A DNA stretch of 64,000 nucleotides from Bryobacterales bacterium KBS 96 (GCA_000381625.1 KB906767.1:4269357-4333356), one strand, 5' to 3'; counted from the first letter of the stretch, positions 8,482 to 18,242 are shown. The notes: generated from the sequence alone by a model not told the origin. Numbers and translations: made by a program.

Positions 8482-8976
8482 GTGACACTCGCCACCCCTA
8501 TGCTGACGCACCTTCGGTTTCACCGCTGGGCGACCGGGCAGGTCCTTGAAGAAGCGATGGCCTTGCCCGCTCCTGATCTGATGAAGGATCTGAAGAGTTC
8601 GTTTCCCAGCGTCTACGATACCGTAGTGCATCTGTACCAGTCCGATAGCGTCTGGCTCGCGCGTTTCGAAGAAAGGCCCACGGGAACTCGCACCGACTAT
8701 GAGGCTCCCGGCTGCCTCTATGATCTCCGCTCCGCCTGGATGGACGTTTTGGGCCGGCTGATCGGCTTTGCGGAAGGTGTCGGAGAAGGTGGCTGGAACC
8801 GTGAAATCTCGTACAAGACTCTGGGCGGCGTGCCGTATTCGACCCCGATCTGGCAAATGGTTTTGCACGTTGTAAACCATGGAACGCAGCATCGCGGTCA
8901 AATTAACACCATGCTGCGGCAGTTGGGAGTAACCCCGCGTAATCTGGACCTGATCGCCTATTGCCGGGCAAACTAG
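8482..8976 (+). CDS. DinB-family (four-helix, metal-binding) protein
   Basis: A 164-residue protein with the DinB/YfiT four-helix bundle pattern: MLTHLRFHRWATGQVLEEA, then DTVVHLYQSDSVWLARF and a late helix VLHVVNHGTQHRGQINTML. A histidine in the second helix and the H-x3-H of NHGTQH would be the metal ligands. Members include thiol-dependent transferases and damage-inducible proteins, so the reaction is unknown. AGGAAGG six bases upstream of a GTG at 8482 is an excellent ribosome-binding site; the frame stays open to a GTG at 8464, which would lie upstream of that site. Confidence 0.8.
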   Translation: MTLATPMLTHLRFHRWATGQVLEEAMALPAPDLMKDLKSSFPSVYDTVVHLYQSDSVWLARFEERPTGTRTDYEAPGCLYDLRSAWMDVLGRLIGFAEGVGEGGWNREISYKTLGGVPYSTPIWQMVLHVVNHGTQHRGQINTMLRQLGVTPRNLDLIAYCRAN

Positions 8977-9072
8977 TAGCTCTGCCCCGTCTCCCGGGGC
9001 GCATTCTGCCGCCCGCGATACACTAACAGTTTGGACTTGGGCGTCCTTCCGCCGCCCCACTCCATATCCAAT

Positions 9073-10230
9073 ATGAAAATTCACGAGTATCAGGGCAAGG
9101 CTATTCTGGCCCAATACAACGTTCCTGTGCCGCGTGGCGAAGTCGCCTACACGGTGGAGGAAGCTGAAGCGGCAGCGAAGAAGATCGGCGGCAGCGTTGT
9201 TGTGAAGGCACAGATCCATGCCGGCGGCCGCGGTAAAGGCGGCGGCGTGAAGATCGCGAAGAATGCCGTGGAAGCCGCGGAAATTGCCAAGAAGATGCTC
9301 GGCATGACCCTGGTGACGCACCAGACCGGCCCGGAAGGCCGCGTCGTACAGCGTCTGCTCATCGAGGAAACGCTCCCCATTGAGCGCGAACTTTATCTGG
9401 GCATTGTTCTCGATCGCGCCATCGGAGTGCCGGTATTCATGGCGTCCTCGGCGGGCGGGATGGAAATCGAAGAAGTCGCTGAGAAGACTCCTGAACTGAT
9501 TCTCAAAGAAACCCTGAAGCCTGGATTTGGATTAGCGCCATTTCAGGCGCGCAAACTCGCGTTCGGCATGGGTATCCCGGCGTCGAGCGTGAATGCCGCC
9601 GCGGCCGCTATGTCCGCTTTGGCGAAAGCCTACGAGGCGATCGACTGCTCGCTCGCTGAAATCAATCCGTTCATCCTAACCAAAGACGGCAAAGTATACG
9701 CGCTCGACGCCAAAATCAACCTTGATGACAATGCGCTGTATCGACACAAGGATTTGCTGGAGTTGCGCGATCTCAACGAAGAGGATCCGCTCGAAGTAGA
9801 GGCTTCGCGCTTTGGCCTGAATTACATCAAACTCGATGGCAACATCGCATGCATGGTGAATGGCGCCGGGCTTGCGATGGCCACCATGGACATCATCAAA
9901 TACGCGGGCGGGCGGCCTGCAAACTTCCTGGACGTCGGCGGCGGGGCCAGCGCCGAACAGGTCAAGAATGCATTTCGCATTCTGTTATCCGATCCCAGTG
10001 TGAAGGCGGTGTTGATTAATATTTTCGGCGGCATCCTTCGCTGCGATACGCTTGCGAGCGGCGTGATCGCCGCCGCACGGGAACTGGAGATCAAGATCCC
10101 GGTTGTGGTTCGCATGGAAGGGACCAACGTGGAACTCGGGCAGCAACTTCTCAAGGAATCCGGATTGAATTTCACCGTCGCGGACGGCATGAAAGACGCT
10201 GCCGAGAAAGTGGTGAGGCTGGCACAATGA
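9073..10230 (+). CDS. sucC: Succinate-CoA ligase [ADP-forming] subunit beta
   Basis: A 385-residue SucC, which with SucD interconverts succinyl-CoA and succinate with nucleotide phosphorylation in the TCA cycle. It starts with the usual [20 protein letters not shown], has an ATP-grasp domain ([20 protein letters not shown]), [16 protein letters not shown], and the C-terminal ligase domain with [12 protein letters not shown] and [11 protein letters not shown]. The frame is open upstream to 9031, but the family start is at the ATG at 9073. The stop overlaps the sucD start by four bases (ATGA). Confidence 0.97.
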   Translation: MKIHEYQGKAILAQYNVPVPRGEVAYTVEEAEAAAKKIGGSVVVKAQIHAGGRGKGGGVKIAKNAVEAAEIAKKMLGMTLVTHQTGPEGRVVQRLLIEETLPIERELYLGIVLDRAIGVPVFMASSAGGMEIEEVAEKTPELILKETLKPGFGLAPFQARKLAFGMGIPASSVNAAAAAMSALAKAYEAIDCSLAEINPFILTKDGKVYALDAKINLDDNALYRHKDLLELRDLNEEDPLEVEASRFGLNYIKLDGNIACMVNGAGLAMATMDIIKYAGGRPANFLDVGGGASAEQVKNAFRILLSDPSVKAVLINIFGGILRCDTLASGVIAAARELEIKIPVVVRMEGTNVELGQQLLKESGLNFTVADGMKDAAEKVVRLAQ

Positions 10231-11111
10231 GCGTACTCGTCAACGAACACACCAAAGTCATCTTTCAGGGCTTCACCGGCAGGGAGGGCACATTTCACGC
10301 CCAACAGGCAATCGCTTACGGCACGAAAGTAGTGGGCGGCATTACGCCCGGCAAAGGCGGTACGAAGCACCTGGAGCTTCCCGTTTTCAATACCGTTTCC
10401 GATGCGGTGAGCGAGACCGGTGCGAATGCAACGGTGATATTCGTTCCTCCGCCGTTTGCCGCCGACGCCATCATGGAAGCCGCCGATGCCGGCTTGCCTC
10501 TGATCGTCTGTATCACCGAAGGGATTCCTGCGGCCGACATGATCAAGGTGCATGAATACCTGAAATCGAAGCCCACGACGCGCCTCATTGGACCCAACTG
10601 TCCCGGAGTAATCACTCCCGGCAAATGCAAAATCGGTATTATGCCGGGGCACATCCACAAAGCCGGACACGTCGGCATCGTGTCGCGCTCGGGCACCCTT
10701 ACCTACGAAGCGGTGGGGCAGCTTTCCCGCCTCGATATCGGCCAGTCCACATGTATCGGCATTGGCGGCGACCCTATCATCGGAACCAGTTTCACCGACG
10801 CTATTAAGCTGTTCAACGAGGACCCGGACACGCACGCCATCATCATGATCGGCGAAATCGGCGGAACGGCCGAAGAAACGGCCGCCGCTTACGTTAAGGA
10901 ACATGTCCGCAAGCCGGTCGTTGGATTTATCGCGGGCCAGACTGCGCCTCCCGGACGCCGCATGGGCCATGCGGGAGCCATCATTTCGGGCGGCGCCGGC
11001 AAAGCGGAAGACAAGCTTGCCGCGATGGAAGCCGCCGGTATCGTTACTTGTCCATCGCCCGCCCTAATGGGTGAAAAGATGCAAGCGGCGTTGGTCGGCA
11101 AACACCAATAA
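10227..11111 (+). CDS. sucD: Succinate-CoA ligase subunit alpha
   Basis: A 294-residue SucD carrying the CoA-binding Rossmann domain (INTEH-like [34 protein letters not shown]) and the phospho-histidine domain. The catalytic histidine is H248 in [10 protein letters not shown], and [14 protein letters not shown] supplies the glutamate loop. The start overlaps sucC by four bases, giving translational coupling and equal amounts of subunits. The stop codon sits inside the first copy of a 21-base tandem repeat. Confidence 0.97.
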   Translation: MSVLVNEHTKVIFQGFTGREGTFHAQQAIAYGTKVVGGITPGKGGTKHLELPVFNTVSDAVSETGANATVIFVPPPFAADAIMEAADAGLPLIVCITEGIPAADMIKVHEYLKSKPTTRLIGPNCPGVITPGKCKIGIMPGHIHKAGHVGIVSRSGTLTYEAVGQLSRLDIGQSTCIGIGGDPIIGTSFTDAIKLFNEDPDTHAIIMIGEIGGTAEETAAAYVKEHVRKPVVGFIAGQTAPPGRRMGHAGAIISGGAGKAEDKLAAMEAAGIVTCPSPALMGEKMQAALVGKHQ

Positions 11112-11147
11112 CTCGGAACCAGAAAGCAATAACTCGGAACCAGAAAG
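11106..11147 (+). repeat. 21-bp tandem duplication spanning the sucD stop
   Basis: A 21-base unit beginning CAATAACTCGG and ending CCAGAAAG occurs twice, exactly and head to tail (11106-11126, 11127-11147). The first copy contains the sucD TAA, and the second ends seven bases before the ndk ATG. It lengthens the sucD-ndk spacer without affecting either protein and looks like a recent replication-slippage event. Confidence 0.85.
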
Positions 11148-11153
11148 CGAAGA

Positions 11154-11570
11154 ATGTTGGAACGTACGTTTGGAATGATCAAGCCGGACGCCGTGGCGAA
11201 CGGCTACGTGGGAGACATCCTCAATGTCATCCGGGATAGCGGATTTCGCATTGCCGGCATGAAGATGCGGCGCGTTACACGGCCTGAGGCGGAGGCGTTT
11301 TACGCCGTACATAAAGCACGGCCCTTTTATCCCAGCCTGGTTGCCTTTATGAGCGAGGGCCCCGTCGTCGTGTTGGTGCTCGAGGGCGAAAATGCCATTG
11401 CCAAGTGGCGCGACGCGATGGGTGCGACTAATCCGGCAAACGCCGCTGAAGGCACTATTCGTAAGAAATTTGCCGAGAGCATTGAGCGGAATGCAGTGCA
11501 CGGTTCCGATGCGCCGGAAACGGCGGCGCAGGAGATTCCATTCTTTTTTACTACCGCGGAATTGCTGTAG
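11154..11570 (+). CDS. ndk: Nucleoside diphosphate kinase
   Basis: A 138-residue Ndk that transfers the gamma phosphate of ATP to other NDPs through a phosphohistidine. It has [20 protein letters not shown] at the N-terminus, [20 protein letters not shown], and the active-site [16 protein letters not shown] with H116. Length and order of motifs are standard. It follows sucD by 42 bases; the pairing fits nucleotide coupling between succinyl-CoA ligase and Ndk. Confidence 0.97.
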   Translation: MLERTFGMIKPDAVANGYVGDILNVIRDSGFRIAGMKMRRVTRPEAEAFYAVHKARPFYPSLVAFMSEGPVVVLVLEGENAIAKWRDAMGATNPANAAEGTIRKKFAESIERNAVHGSDAPETAAQEIPFFFTTAELL

Positions 11571-11675
11571 GTCGAAGCTACGGGTTTAAAGCGGTTGCGC
11601 GTCCGTCACCGGCGTGGCCCGCATATTGCTACACTGTTCGGAGAAATTAGTTCACGCCCATTTATTAAGGTTGTC

Positions 11676-13181
11676 TTGACCCTCCGCGCCGTTTTCCTCT
11701 CCTCTTTGCCCCTCATTCTGGCTGGCAGTTCCGCACTCGCCGCCGATGCTCCATCGCCCCCGCGTTCGACGGAAAACCAGTTCGACGTCAGCATCACGCT
11801 GTTCTCAACCATGGCGGCCATCAATGCGGCCGGGTATAACGTCGATCTGAATTCCGCCGCGAATTACCCGATCCGTAACCAGATCCGTGCGGAACTGGCT
11901 AAACGCAACGTTCCGGCAATGGGCGAGTTGAAGCACTTCTATCAGGAGCATCGGAAGGGTACCGACACCGCGACTCTCAGCCAGTATATTTCCTTTGCTT
12001 TGTTGGCTGGCGGACCGCCCGACTTTAAGCTGGACGAAGGCGATCTGCCGCCCGATGTCCAGCCGCTGATCGGCTTCAGTGATATTCTCGCCCGCTTCTA
12101 TAAGGAAGCCGACATCGAGAATCTGTGGGCCAGATCGCAGAACGCCTACCTATCGGCAATCCAGCGCTACCAGGACCCTGTTGTCAATGCACTTCTCGAA
12201 GCCAATGCATATCTGCGCAATCCCACCAGCGGAGATACGGGGCGGGGCTTCCAGATCTATCTTTCTTTGCTTGCCTCACCCAATCAGGTCCAGGTTCGAA
12301 GCTATAAGGGCGATTACTTTGTCGTCATCACGCCCGCCTACGATCCTCTTGTGAATCAGTTGCGTGCAGCTTATTTGTCATATTTACTAGATCCGCTCAG
12401 TCTACGATTTAGCAGGGATATTGAGACCAAGAAGGACTTGAGAAGGTTTGCCGAAGAAGCGCCCGCCCTCGACGAGGCTTACAAGAACGATTTTTCGCTG
12501 CTTGTGACGCAATGTCTGATTAAGGCGGTCGAGAGCCGGCTCATGCGTGGCTCCGAAAAAAGGCAGGCATATGTAGATGAAGCGATGCGGGAGGGATACG
12601 TTTTGACCGCCGCTTTCGCAGATTTGCTGCCAATTTACGAGAAGCAGCCCGAGGCGATGCGACTTTATTATCCGGATCTCATCAACGCCATCGATGTCGA
12701 CAAAGAACGGAAGCGTCTGAAAAAAGTGGAGTTCGTTCAATCCATTCCCCAGAAAGTGATTGTTCCGCCGCCGTCGGTGCAGCAGATGAGCCAAGCGGAG
12801 CAGACGCTCGAACAGGCCGAATCGCTTTACACTCAACACGATTTCGCCGGCGCGAAGAAGCTGTTTCAACAGGCGCTCCAGCAAACCGAAGATAACCGGG
12901 CGCACGGCGAAGCCTATTACGGGCTGGCGCGCGTAGCTGTGCAGGAACGGCAAGCCGATCAGGCAACATCGCTGTTCCAGAAAGTAGTGGACCTGAACCC
13001 CAACCCGCAGCTTGCCGCCTGGTCTCACGTTTATCTGGGTCGCCTCGCGATGTTGCACGAGGATGCCAAGACGGCAACGGACCAATTTAAGCAGGCGCTG
13101 GCGATCGACGGAGCCTCGGTGAAGGCCCGTGAGGCCGCACAGAACGATTTAGCGAAAGTAGCAGGAGATCAACAGCAATGA
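11676..13181 (+). CDS. Secreted TPR-containing protein, function unknown
   Basis: About 501 residues. The TTG at 11676, preceded by TTAAGG at five bases, gives an immediate signal peptide (LTLRAVFLSSLPLILAGSSA, cut near ALAAD); the frame is open to 11595 without such a site. Residues 40-350 form a helical region of unknown family with no catalytic motif seen. The last 130 residues contain TPR-like helices (AEQTLEQAESLYTQHDFAGA, EAYYGLARVAVQERQADQA, AWSHVYLGRLAMLHEDAKTA). It overlaps the next gene by four bases, and both are likely periplasmic partners. No function can be assigned. Confidence 0.7.
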   Translation: MTLRAVFLSSLPLILAGSSALAADAPSPPRSTENQFDVSITLFSTMAAINAAGYNVDLNSAANYPIRNQIRAELAKRNVPAMGELKHFYQEHRKGTDTATLSQYISFALLAGGPPDFKLDEGDLPPDVQPLIGFSDILARFYKEADIENLWARSQNAYLSAIQRYQDPVVNALLEANAYLRNPTSGDTGRGFQIYLSLLASPNQVQVRSYKGDYFVVITPAYDPLVNQLRAAYLSYLLDPLSLRFSRDIETKKDLRRFAEEAPALDEAYKNDFSLLVTQCLIKAVESRLMRGSEKRQAYVDEAMREGYVLTAAFADLLPIYEKQPEAMRLYYPDLINAIDVDKERKRLKKVEFVQSIPQKVIVPPPSVQQMSQAEQTLEQAESLYTQHDFAGAKKLFQQALQQTEDNRAHGEAYYGLARVAVQERQADQATSLFQKVVDLNPNPQLAAWSHVYLGRLAMLHEDAKTATDQFKQALAIDGASVKAREAAQNDLAKVAGDQQQ

Positions 13182-13984
13182 AGAAGCAATTCTTGACGGC
13201 CGCCGCCATGCTCGGTTTTGCCGTAGCCGCGGTCGGCCAGCAATCCCCTCAACAGCCTGGCCAAACGCAATCGGGACAAGCCCAGAGCGCACAGCCGCAG
13301 GGCCCCCGCGCCAAGTCGCAAAAGGAACTCGATGCACTGAAACAGGTGCAGGCCGCGACCGACCCCGAACAGCGCATCACCGCAATACAAAACGTTCTTG
13401 AAAACTTTGCCGACACCGAATACAAACAAGTGCTTCTCGATATGGCGGTGCAATCGGCCGAGCAAGCCAACGATTATCCAAAGATCATGATTTACGGCGA
13501 GCGAGCGACGCAAGGCAATCCGAACGACTACGAAGCGCTCACCGCCATGGCCGCGGGGACCGCGCAGAATACGAAAGAGTTCGACCTGGACAAAGAGCAG
13601 AAGCTCGCGAAAGTGGATAAGTACGCCCAGCAGGCAATCGCCGCGATGAAGAGCGCTTCGAAGCCGAGCGGCCAGTTGACCGATGAACAGTGGGAGCAGG
13701 AAAAGAAGCAGTTGACCGCCGAGGCGTATGCCTCCATGGGCGCCGCGGCGATGCTCCGGAAGAAATACGACGACGCAATCACGAATTTCAAAACCGCGGC
13801 CGATACAAATCCCGATGCCGTTATCCTGGTCCGTTTGGCTGATGCGTATAACAATGCCAATCAGCCCGACAACGCCATTACAACCGCGGATCGAGTAATC
13901 GCCATGAACGACGCCCCGGCAAACCTTAAGCAGTTCGCCCAGGCTGAGAAAGCGAAAGCGCAAAAGGCGAAGGGCGGAAAATAG
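13178..13984 (+). CDS. Secreted TPR-like protein, function unknown
   Basis: A 268-residue protein with a signal peptide (MKKQFLTAAAMLGFAVAAVG), then a Gln/Pro-rich linker (residues 20-45, QQPGQTQSGQAQSAQ). Helical repeats follow, with TPR-like pairs in the second half (AEAYASMGAAAMLRKKYDDA, AVILVRLADAYNNANQPDNA) and a Lys/Ala-rich tail. It starts inside the stop of the preceding TPR gene (ATGA). The two probably act together in the periplasm. Family common in Acidobacteria, no known role. Confidence 0.7.
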   Translation: MKKQFLTAAAMLGFAVAAVGQQSPQQPGQTQSGQAQSAQPQGPRAKSQKELDALKQVQAATDPEQRITAIQNVLENFADTEYKQVLLDMAVQSAEQANDYPKIMIYGERATQGNPNDYEALTAMAAGTAQNTKEFDLDKEQKLAKVDKYAQQAIAAMKSASKPSGQLTDEQWEQEKKQLTAEAYASMGAAAMLRKKYDDAITNFKTAADTNPDAVILVRLADAYNNANQPDNAITTADRVIAMNDAPANLKQFAQAEKAKAQKAKGGK

Positions 13985-14003
13985 GCACTCCGGGCGCCTC
14001 ACG

Positions 14004-14711
14004 ATGGAAGCCGACCGAGGATTGCTGCAAGCCAGAATCGGCTATCGGTTCCGGAATCGCGAGTTGTTGGAACGGGCGCTCACTCATCGCTCGTGGCTCG
14101 AAGGACGCGCCTCTTCCCGTCAGGAGCACGAGGATAACGAGCAGCTTGAGTTTCTGGGCGACTCGGTCCTTGGATTTGTGATCGCGGAGGCTTTGGTTTT
14201 GCGTCAGCCGGCGGCTCGCGAGGGGCAACTCTCTCGTTGGAAGGCTCATCTAGTGAGCGCCACGCATCTGCACCGCTGCGCGCTGGAACTCGACCTCGGC
14301 CAATACTTGATGCTCGGCCGGGGAGAAGACCGCAGCGGAGGCCGCGAGCGGCGTACACTGCTGTCGGACGCAGTCGAGGCCCTCATTGCGGCGCTATACC
14401 TGGATGGCGGCATTGATCCCGTTCGCCGCTTCATTGAGGAACATATCCTGAAGGTCAATCCGGACCTGGACGACGTCACGCAGGATAACAATCAGAAAGT
14501 CGATTTGCAGAGTCGAGCAAAGGCGCTCGGGCTCCCCAATCCCCGCTATTCGGTTGTTGCCGAGGAAGGACCGGATCACGCGAAAGTTTTCGTTGTCGAA
14601 GTTCGTCTTGGTGAGCAACTGGCGAGCCAGGCCCGTGCCAGCACGAAGAAAGTGGCCAGTCTTTTGGCGGCTAAACAGCTACTCGAACAGTTGGAAAACG
14701 AGCCCGTCTGA
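14004..14711 (+). CDS. rnc: Ribonuclease III
   Basis: A 235-residue RNase III, the double-stranded RNA endonuclease that processes rRNA precursors and some mRNAs. The catalytic domain holds the signature NEQLEFLGDSVLG and the second acidic cluster LLSDAVEALIAALYLDGG. The C-terminal double-stranded RNA-binding domain has DLQSRAKALGLPNPRYSVV and ends with the helix KKVASLLAAKQLLEQLE. The ATG at 14004 gives the standard length. It follows the TPR pair by 19 bases. Confidence 0.96.
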   Translation: MEADRGLLQARIGYRFRNRELLERALTHRSWLEGRASSRQEHEDNEQLEFLGDSVLGFVIAEALVLRQPAAREGQLSRWKAHLVSATHLHRCALELDLGQYLMLGRGEDRSGGRERRTLLSDAVEALIAALYLDGGIDPVRRFIEEHILKVNPDLDDVTQDNNQKVDLQSRAKALGLPNPRYSVVAEEGPDHAKVFVVEVRLGEQLASQARASTKKVASLLAAKQLLEQLENEPV

Positions 14712-14729
14712 AGAGCCGCTACGAATGGT

Positions 14730-15206
14730 CTACTTCTTCCGGTCCTTCTTCCCGTAATCGCTCTCCAGGTGAAAATCGGCGCCCACCAGCACACCCGCCT
14801 GTCTCATGCTGATCCGCATGGTTTTCGTTTTCGTGTTGACTTGCAGTTGATACGGGCCATCTTGTGTCCCTAGCTCGTCGCGGAAGGTTATTTGATCGCC
14901 GTCCAGTTCATAGGCGCCGTGGCGCCGCACGTTTTCGCCGTGAATCTGGATGTTCTGAACGAAATCGCCGTCCGGGGTGAACTTCAGTGTTCCGCGGCAG
15001 TCTTCGGGCCTGAGCTGTCCCGCAACGAAGCATGTTGCCGTTATATGCATGCCGTTATCAAGATTTAAGACGGCCACGTACTCCCATCCACCGGGATCGT
15101 GCAGCATCTTAAGAGCACTCTGATCGAGCGACGAGGCCGCAACCGCGAGCTTGCAGAGAAGAAACGCGGCGCACAGCACGGGAACCAGCCGCGTCCGCGG
15201 AGCCAT
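14730..15206 (-). CDS. Secreted hypothetical protein
   Basis: A 158-residue protein with a signal peptide (TRLVPVLCAAFLLCKLAVAA). The mature part is beta-rich, with strands such as GWEYVAVLNLDNGMHITATC and QITFRDELGTQDGPYQLQVN. Two cysteines (ATCFVAG, EDCRGT) could form a disulphide. The frame is open upstream to 15383, but the ATG at 15206 places a signal peptide at the N-terminus and avoids overlap with the neighbouring gene. No family recognised. Confidence 0.6.
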   Translation of the reverse strand: MAPRTRLVPVLCAAFLLCKLAVAASSLDQSALKMLHDPGGWEYVAVLNLDNGMHITATCFVAGQLRPEDCRGTLKFTPDGDFVQNIQIHGENVRRHGAYELDGDQITFRDELGTQDGPYQLQVNTKTKTMRISMRQAGVLVGADFHLESDYGKKDRKK

Positions 15207-15214
15207 GCCCAAGT

Positions 15215-15547
15215 TTAACCCGCTAATACGAACGCGATAAATAGAGCGACGGCCGTTGCGCAGGTTAGTCCAGAAAGGAATAGCCAGTCGGCAATTTGCG
15301 TCAGTAGATGAATGCGCTTCTGGGAAATGGCTCGAAGCGCGAGATACGAGCAGATGGTCGCCAGCAGAAATGCCACCAGGCATATGGCAAGCAAGTTATC
15401 GGCAAGCGTTGTGATCCGTTGAAGCGACGCGTAGATCTTCAACAACCCGATCACGGTCAGGCACAGCGCGAGCATTGTGGGTGAGTTAACGAAAATGTGC
15501 TCCGTAATCTTACGGTGTAGATTTTGACTGAGCTGGTTTTGGTCCAT
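15215..15547 (-). CDS. Small membrane protein, hypothetical
   Basis: A 110-residue protein starting at the ATG at 15547 (MDQNQLSQNLHRKITEHIFV). It has three likely transmembrane helices: MLALCLTVIGLLKIYASL, LLAICLVAFLLATICSYLAL and FLSGLTCATAVALFIAFVLA. It ends eight bases before the secreted hypothetical gene and follows the P1-family peptidase gene, so the three may be co-transcribed. The frame continues upstream across the peptidase gene, but that part is clearly a shadow. Function unknown. Confidence 0.6.
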   Translation of the reverse strand: MDQNQLSQNLHRKITEHIFVNSPTMLALCLTVIGLLKIYASLQRITTLADNLLAICLVAFLLATICSYLALRAISQKRIHLLTQIADWLFLSGLTCATAVALFIAFVLAG

Positions 15548-15588
15548 ATCGTGAAACGATTGTACGAGGATAAATCGCCACAATGGGT

Positions 15589-16563
15589 TCACGCCGGCGA
15601 TGAAGACGTTCCGCCGCTCAGGCCGGGGATGCCACGTACGGTCGGCGCCAGACGAACGGCACGCAGTATTGCTTCCGACACCGCTTCGGAAGCCGCGACG
15701 CCGAGCGCATCCACAGGGGCGCGCTTGTCGCCTGCCGAGAGTGCGAAACAGATATCGCCGTCGCTCATGGTGAAGACCGGAGAGATTGTGCGAGCCATGC
15801 CGATAGTCGCCAATTGCGCCACCTTGCCGGCTTCCACCCGGTTTAATCGGGCATCCGTCGCGACCACGACTAGCGTGGTATTCCCATGCGTGAACCCGGC
15901 CGGCGGGGCGCCGTCTTTTATCGCTTCCGCGGTATTGGCGAATTCGCGGCTTCCGGGCGACTTGCGCGCTCCGGCGATAATCCGGCCGTTCTTCGGATCT
16001 ACGATATCTCCAAGCGCGTTCACCACCGCCAGAGCCGCGACTCGAACCCCGCCGCCGATCTCCAGGGAATACGAGCCGGCGCCGCTCTTCATCATCCGCG
16101 ATGGACCGAACCATTTACCAACGGTTGCTCCCGTGCCTGCTCCAACGGCACCCTCCTGAACGGGGCCATCGTTCGCCGCCGCGGCCGCCACTTCTCCCAT
16201 CTCGCGATTCGGATGAATGCCGCGCTTCGCGACTCCAAGGTCATAGAGAATGGCGGCGGTGACAAGCGGCACGGGTCCGGCCGGCGTGGGAAAGCCGATG
16301 CCCTTTTGAGCCAGGTAACGGCGTACCCCCGAAGCCGCTTCCAGGCCGAACGCGCTGCCTCCGGCGAGACACACGGCGTGAATTCGGTTTGTGATGGATC
16401 CAGGTTTAAGTAGATCGATCTCTTCGGTGCCGGTCGCCGATCCTGGAATGGAAACGCCCGGCACGGCGCCCGCCTCGCAGAGGACAACCGTGCAGCCGGT
16501 AAGAGCATCTAAATTTGTGGAATGACCCACCCGAATGCCGGAAATTTCCGTTAAACCTTTCAT
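15589..16563 (-). CDS. P1-family (DmpA/S58-like) self-processing peptidase or amide hydrolase
   Basis: A 324-residue member of the DmpA N-terminal nucleophile family. It begins with the typical ISGIRVGHSTNLDALTGCTV, contains LAGGSAFGLEAASGVRRYL, and carries the autocleavage region HGNTTLVVVATDARLNR, in which the residue after GN becomes the nucleophile of the beta chain. Family members are aminopeptidases, beta-peptidyl aminopeptidases or nylon endo-amidases; the substrate is not predictable. No signal peptide is seen. Its start is 57 bases from the divergent mlaE reading frame. Confidence 0.88.
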   Translation of the reverse strand: MKGLTEISGIRVGHSTNLDALTGCTVVLCEAGAVPGVSIPGSATGTEEIDLLKPGSITNRIHAVCLAGGSAFGLEAASGVRRYLAQKGIGFPTPAGPVPLVTAAILYDLGVAKRGIHPNREMGEVAAAAANDGPVQEGAVGAGTGATVGKWFGPSRMMKSGAGSYSLEIGGGVRVAALAVVNALGDIVDPKNGRIIAGARKSPGSREFANTAEAIKDGAPPAGFTHGNTTLVVVATDARLNRVEAGKVAQLATIGMARTISPVFTMSDGDICFALSAGDKRAPVDALGVAASEAVSEAILRAVRLAPTVRGIPGLSGGTSSSPA

Positions 16564-16620
16564 GATTCAGTAGTTCTTGCTGGCAGGTATGGTAGCATCG
16601 AGCATTATGAGAGCAAGGCT

Positions 16621-17397
16621 TTGCCCGGGAGCCCGATCTTGCTCAGCTTCCTGAAGGATCTGATCGCCTCCTTTCAGGAGTTCGTCTTCGTAGCTGGCCG
16701 CGCATTCCAAAATATCTTCCGGCGCCCCCACTATTACGGCGATGTGTTGATCCAGATGGACATCATCGGATTCGGCAGCCTCACGATTGTGATGCTAACC
16801 GGATTCTTCAGCGGAGCGATTATCGCGCTGCAGATGTCTCGTGCGCTGAACACCTACGGCGCCGCAAGCCAGGTGGGTTCCATCGTTTCGCTGACGCTCG
16901 TGCGCGAACTGGGGCCGGTGTTGACCGCTTTGCTGGTGGCGGGGCGCAACGCCTCCGGCATCGCTAGCGAGCTCGGTTCCATGAAGGTCACCGAGCAGAT
17001 CGATGCCATGCGGGCGCTAGGCACGGACCCCGTTCAGAAGCTCATCACGCCCCGGCTGACCGCTACCTCCGTCATGCTGCCGCTCCTCACCGTGATTGCG
17101 GATGCCATTGGACTGGTTGGAGCCTATCTGGTTTCGGTGCCTCTGCTGGGCCTTCTCACCGGCTCCGAATACTGGTCCAGCTCGTGGCAAGTCCTCGTCT
17201 ACAACGATCTGGCGCAAGGGCTGATCAAGCCTTTCATTTTCGGCATCATCATTGCCTTGGTGGGCTGCTTCTACGGAATGCGCACGTCCGGCGGGACCCA
17301 AGGCGTCGGCCATGCCACAACGCAAGCGGTTGTCGCCTCATCCATCTGGATCTTCTTTGTAGCGTTGCTGATAGATAAGATATTCGTCAATTTGTGA
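16621..17397 (+). CDS. mlaE: MlaE-family phospholipid ABC transporter permease
   Basis: A 258-residue permease of the Mla/Mce system that moves phospholipids between the inner and outer membranes. It has an amphipathic N-terminal helix (FLKDLIASFQEFVFVAGRAF) and the family motifs GSLTIVMLTGFFSGAIIALQ, LGPVLTALLVAGRNASGIAS and ELGSMKVTEQIDAMRALGTD. Several membrane spans follow. The frame opens with TTG at 16621; a TTG at 16639 with GGGAG seven bases upstream is an equally good start. mlaF follows after nine bases. Confidence 0.92.
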   Translation: MPGSPILLSFLKDLIASFQEFVFVAGRAFQNIFRRPHYYGDVLIQMDIIGFGSLTIVMLTGFFSGAIIALQMSRALNTYGAASQVGSIVSLTLVRELGPVLTALLVAGRNASGIASELGSMKVTEQIDAMRALGTDPVQKLITPRLTATSVMLPLLTVIADAIGLVGAYLVSVPLLGLLTGSEYWSSSWQVLVYNDLAQGLIKPFIFGIIIALVGCFYGMRTSGGTQGVGHATTQAVVASSIWIFFVALLIDKIFVNL

Positions 17398-17406
17398 GAA
17401 CCCTAG

Positions 17407-18234
17407 ATGCCCGAAGACGTTGAAGCGCTCGTACAATTCGACGATGTGAGTACGCAGTTCGGCGATCTCTGGGCGCTGCGGGATGTGAGTTTTGGATTGC
17501 GCAAGAGCGAAACGCGGATAATTTTCGGAGCGGCGGGCAGTGGAAAGACGACTCTGTTGAAGGCGGCGATCGGACTGATTCAGCCGGACTCCGGAAAGAT
17601 CTGCCTTTTCGGCGAAGAAATCACAAATCGCAGTGAACATGCGCTGTTCGCGCTGCGCGCTAAGGCCGGCATGCTCTTTCAGGAGAGCGCTCTCTTCGAC
17701 TCTCTGACCGTTCGCGAAAACGTAGAGTATCCTCTTCGGAACCAACAATCGGAGACGCCGCTTACCGAGGAAGAAATGGAGGGCCGCGTGCGCGAGGCTT
17801 TGCGGTTCGTGGAATTGGAGCACACGCTCGACAAATTGCCGAGCGAACTCTCGGGCGGCATGCGCCGGCGTGTCGGCATTGCGCGGGCTATTGTTACCGA
17901 GCCCCCGCTGGTTCTGTACGATTCACCTACGGCGGGACTGGACCCTATTACGGCGAACACGATCATGGCGCTGATTGCAAAGGAACGCGACGTGCGCCAA
18001 ACAGCCTCGTTAATCGTTACTCATCGTTTCCAGGACGGGGAACTGATGGCCAACTTCCGCTATGACGCCGGGACGGAGGAGCTTGTGCCCGTGCCCGAGT
18101 CCGGCGGAGACAGTACCGAGCGCGCACTGACGAAGTTCTTTGTCATGAAAGAGGGAGAGATCGTCTTCTCGGGATCGCGGGAGCAGCTCGATCAGGCGAC
18201 CGATCCTTATGTTCGGCGGTTTGCAAAGCACTGA
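17407..18234 (+). CDS. mlaF: MlaF-family ABC transporter ATP-binding protein
   Basis: A 275-residue ABC ATPase with Walker A GAAGSGKTT at residues 41-49, signature LSGGMRRRVGIARAI and Walker B LVLYDSPTAGLD followed by a TH-R H-loop (LIVTHRFQD). It would energise MlaE. A C-terminal insert (GTEELVPVPESGGDSTERAL) is longer than in E. coli MlaF. Middle gene of mlaE-mlaF-mlaD, nine bases from mlaE and eight from mlaD. Confidence 0.92.
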   Translation: MPEDVEALVQFDDVSTQFGDLWALRDVSFGLRKSETRIIFGAAGSGKTTLLKAAIGLIQPDSGKICLFGEEITNRSEHALFALRAKAGMLFQESALFDSLTVRENVEYPLRNQQSETPLTEEEMEGRVREALRFVELEHTLDKLPSELSGGMRRRVGIARAIVTEPPLVLYDSPTAGLDPITANTIMALIAKERDVRQTASLIVTHRFQDGELMANFRYDAGTEELVPVPESGGDSTERALTKFFVMKEGEIVFSGSREQLDQATDPYVRRFAKH

Positions 18235-18242
18235 GGGACATT

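Noticed and set aside
9822-10970. 382-codon minus-strand frame across sucC and sucD
   Set aside because: It lies antisense to two clear succinate-CoA ligase genes, has no recognisable motif and is a codon-bias shadow.
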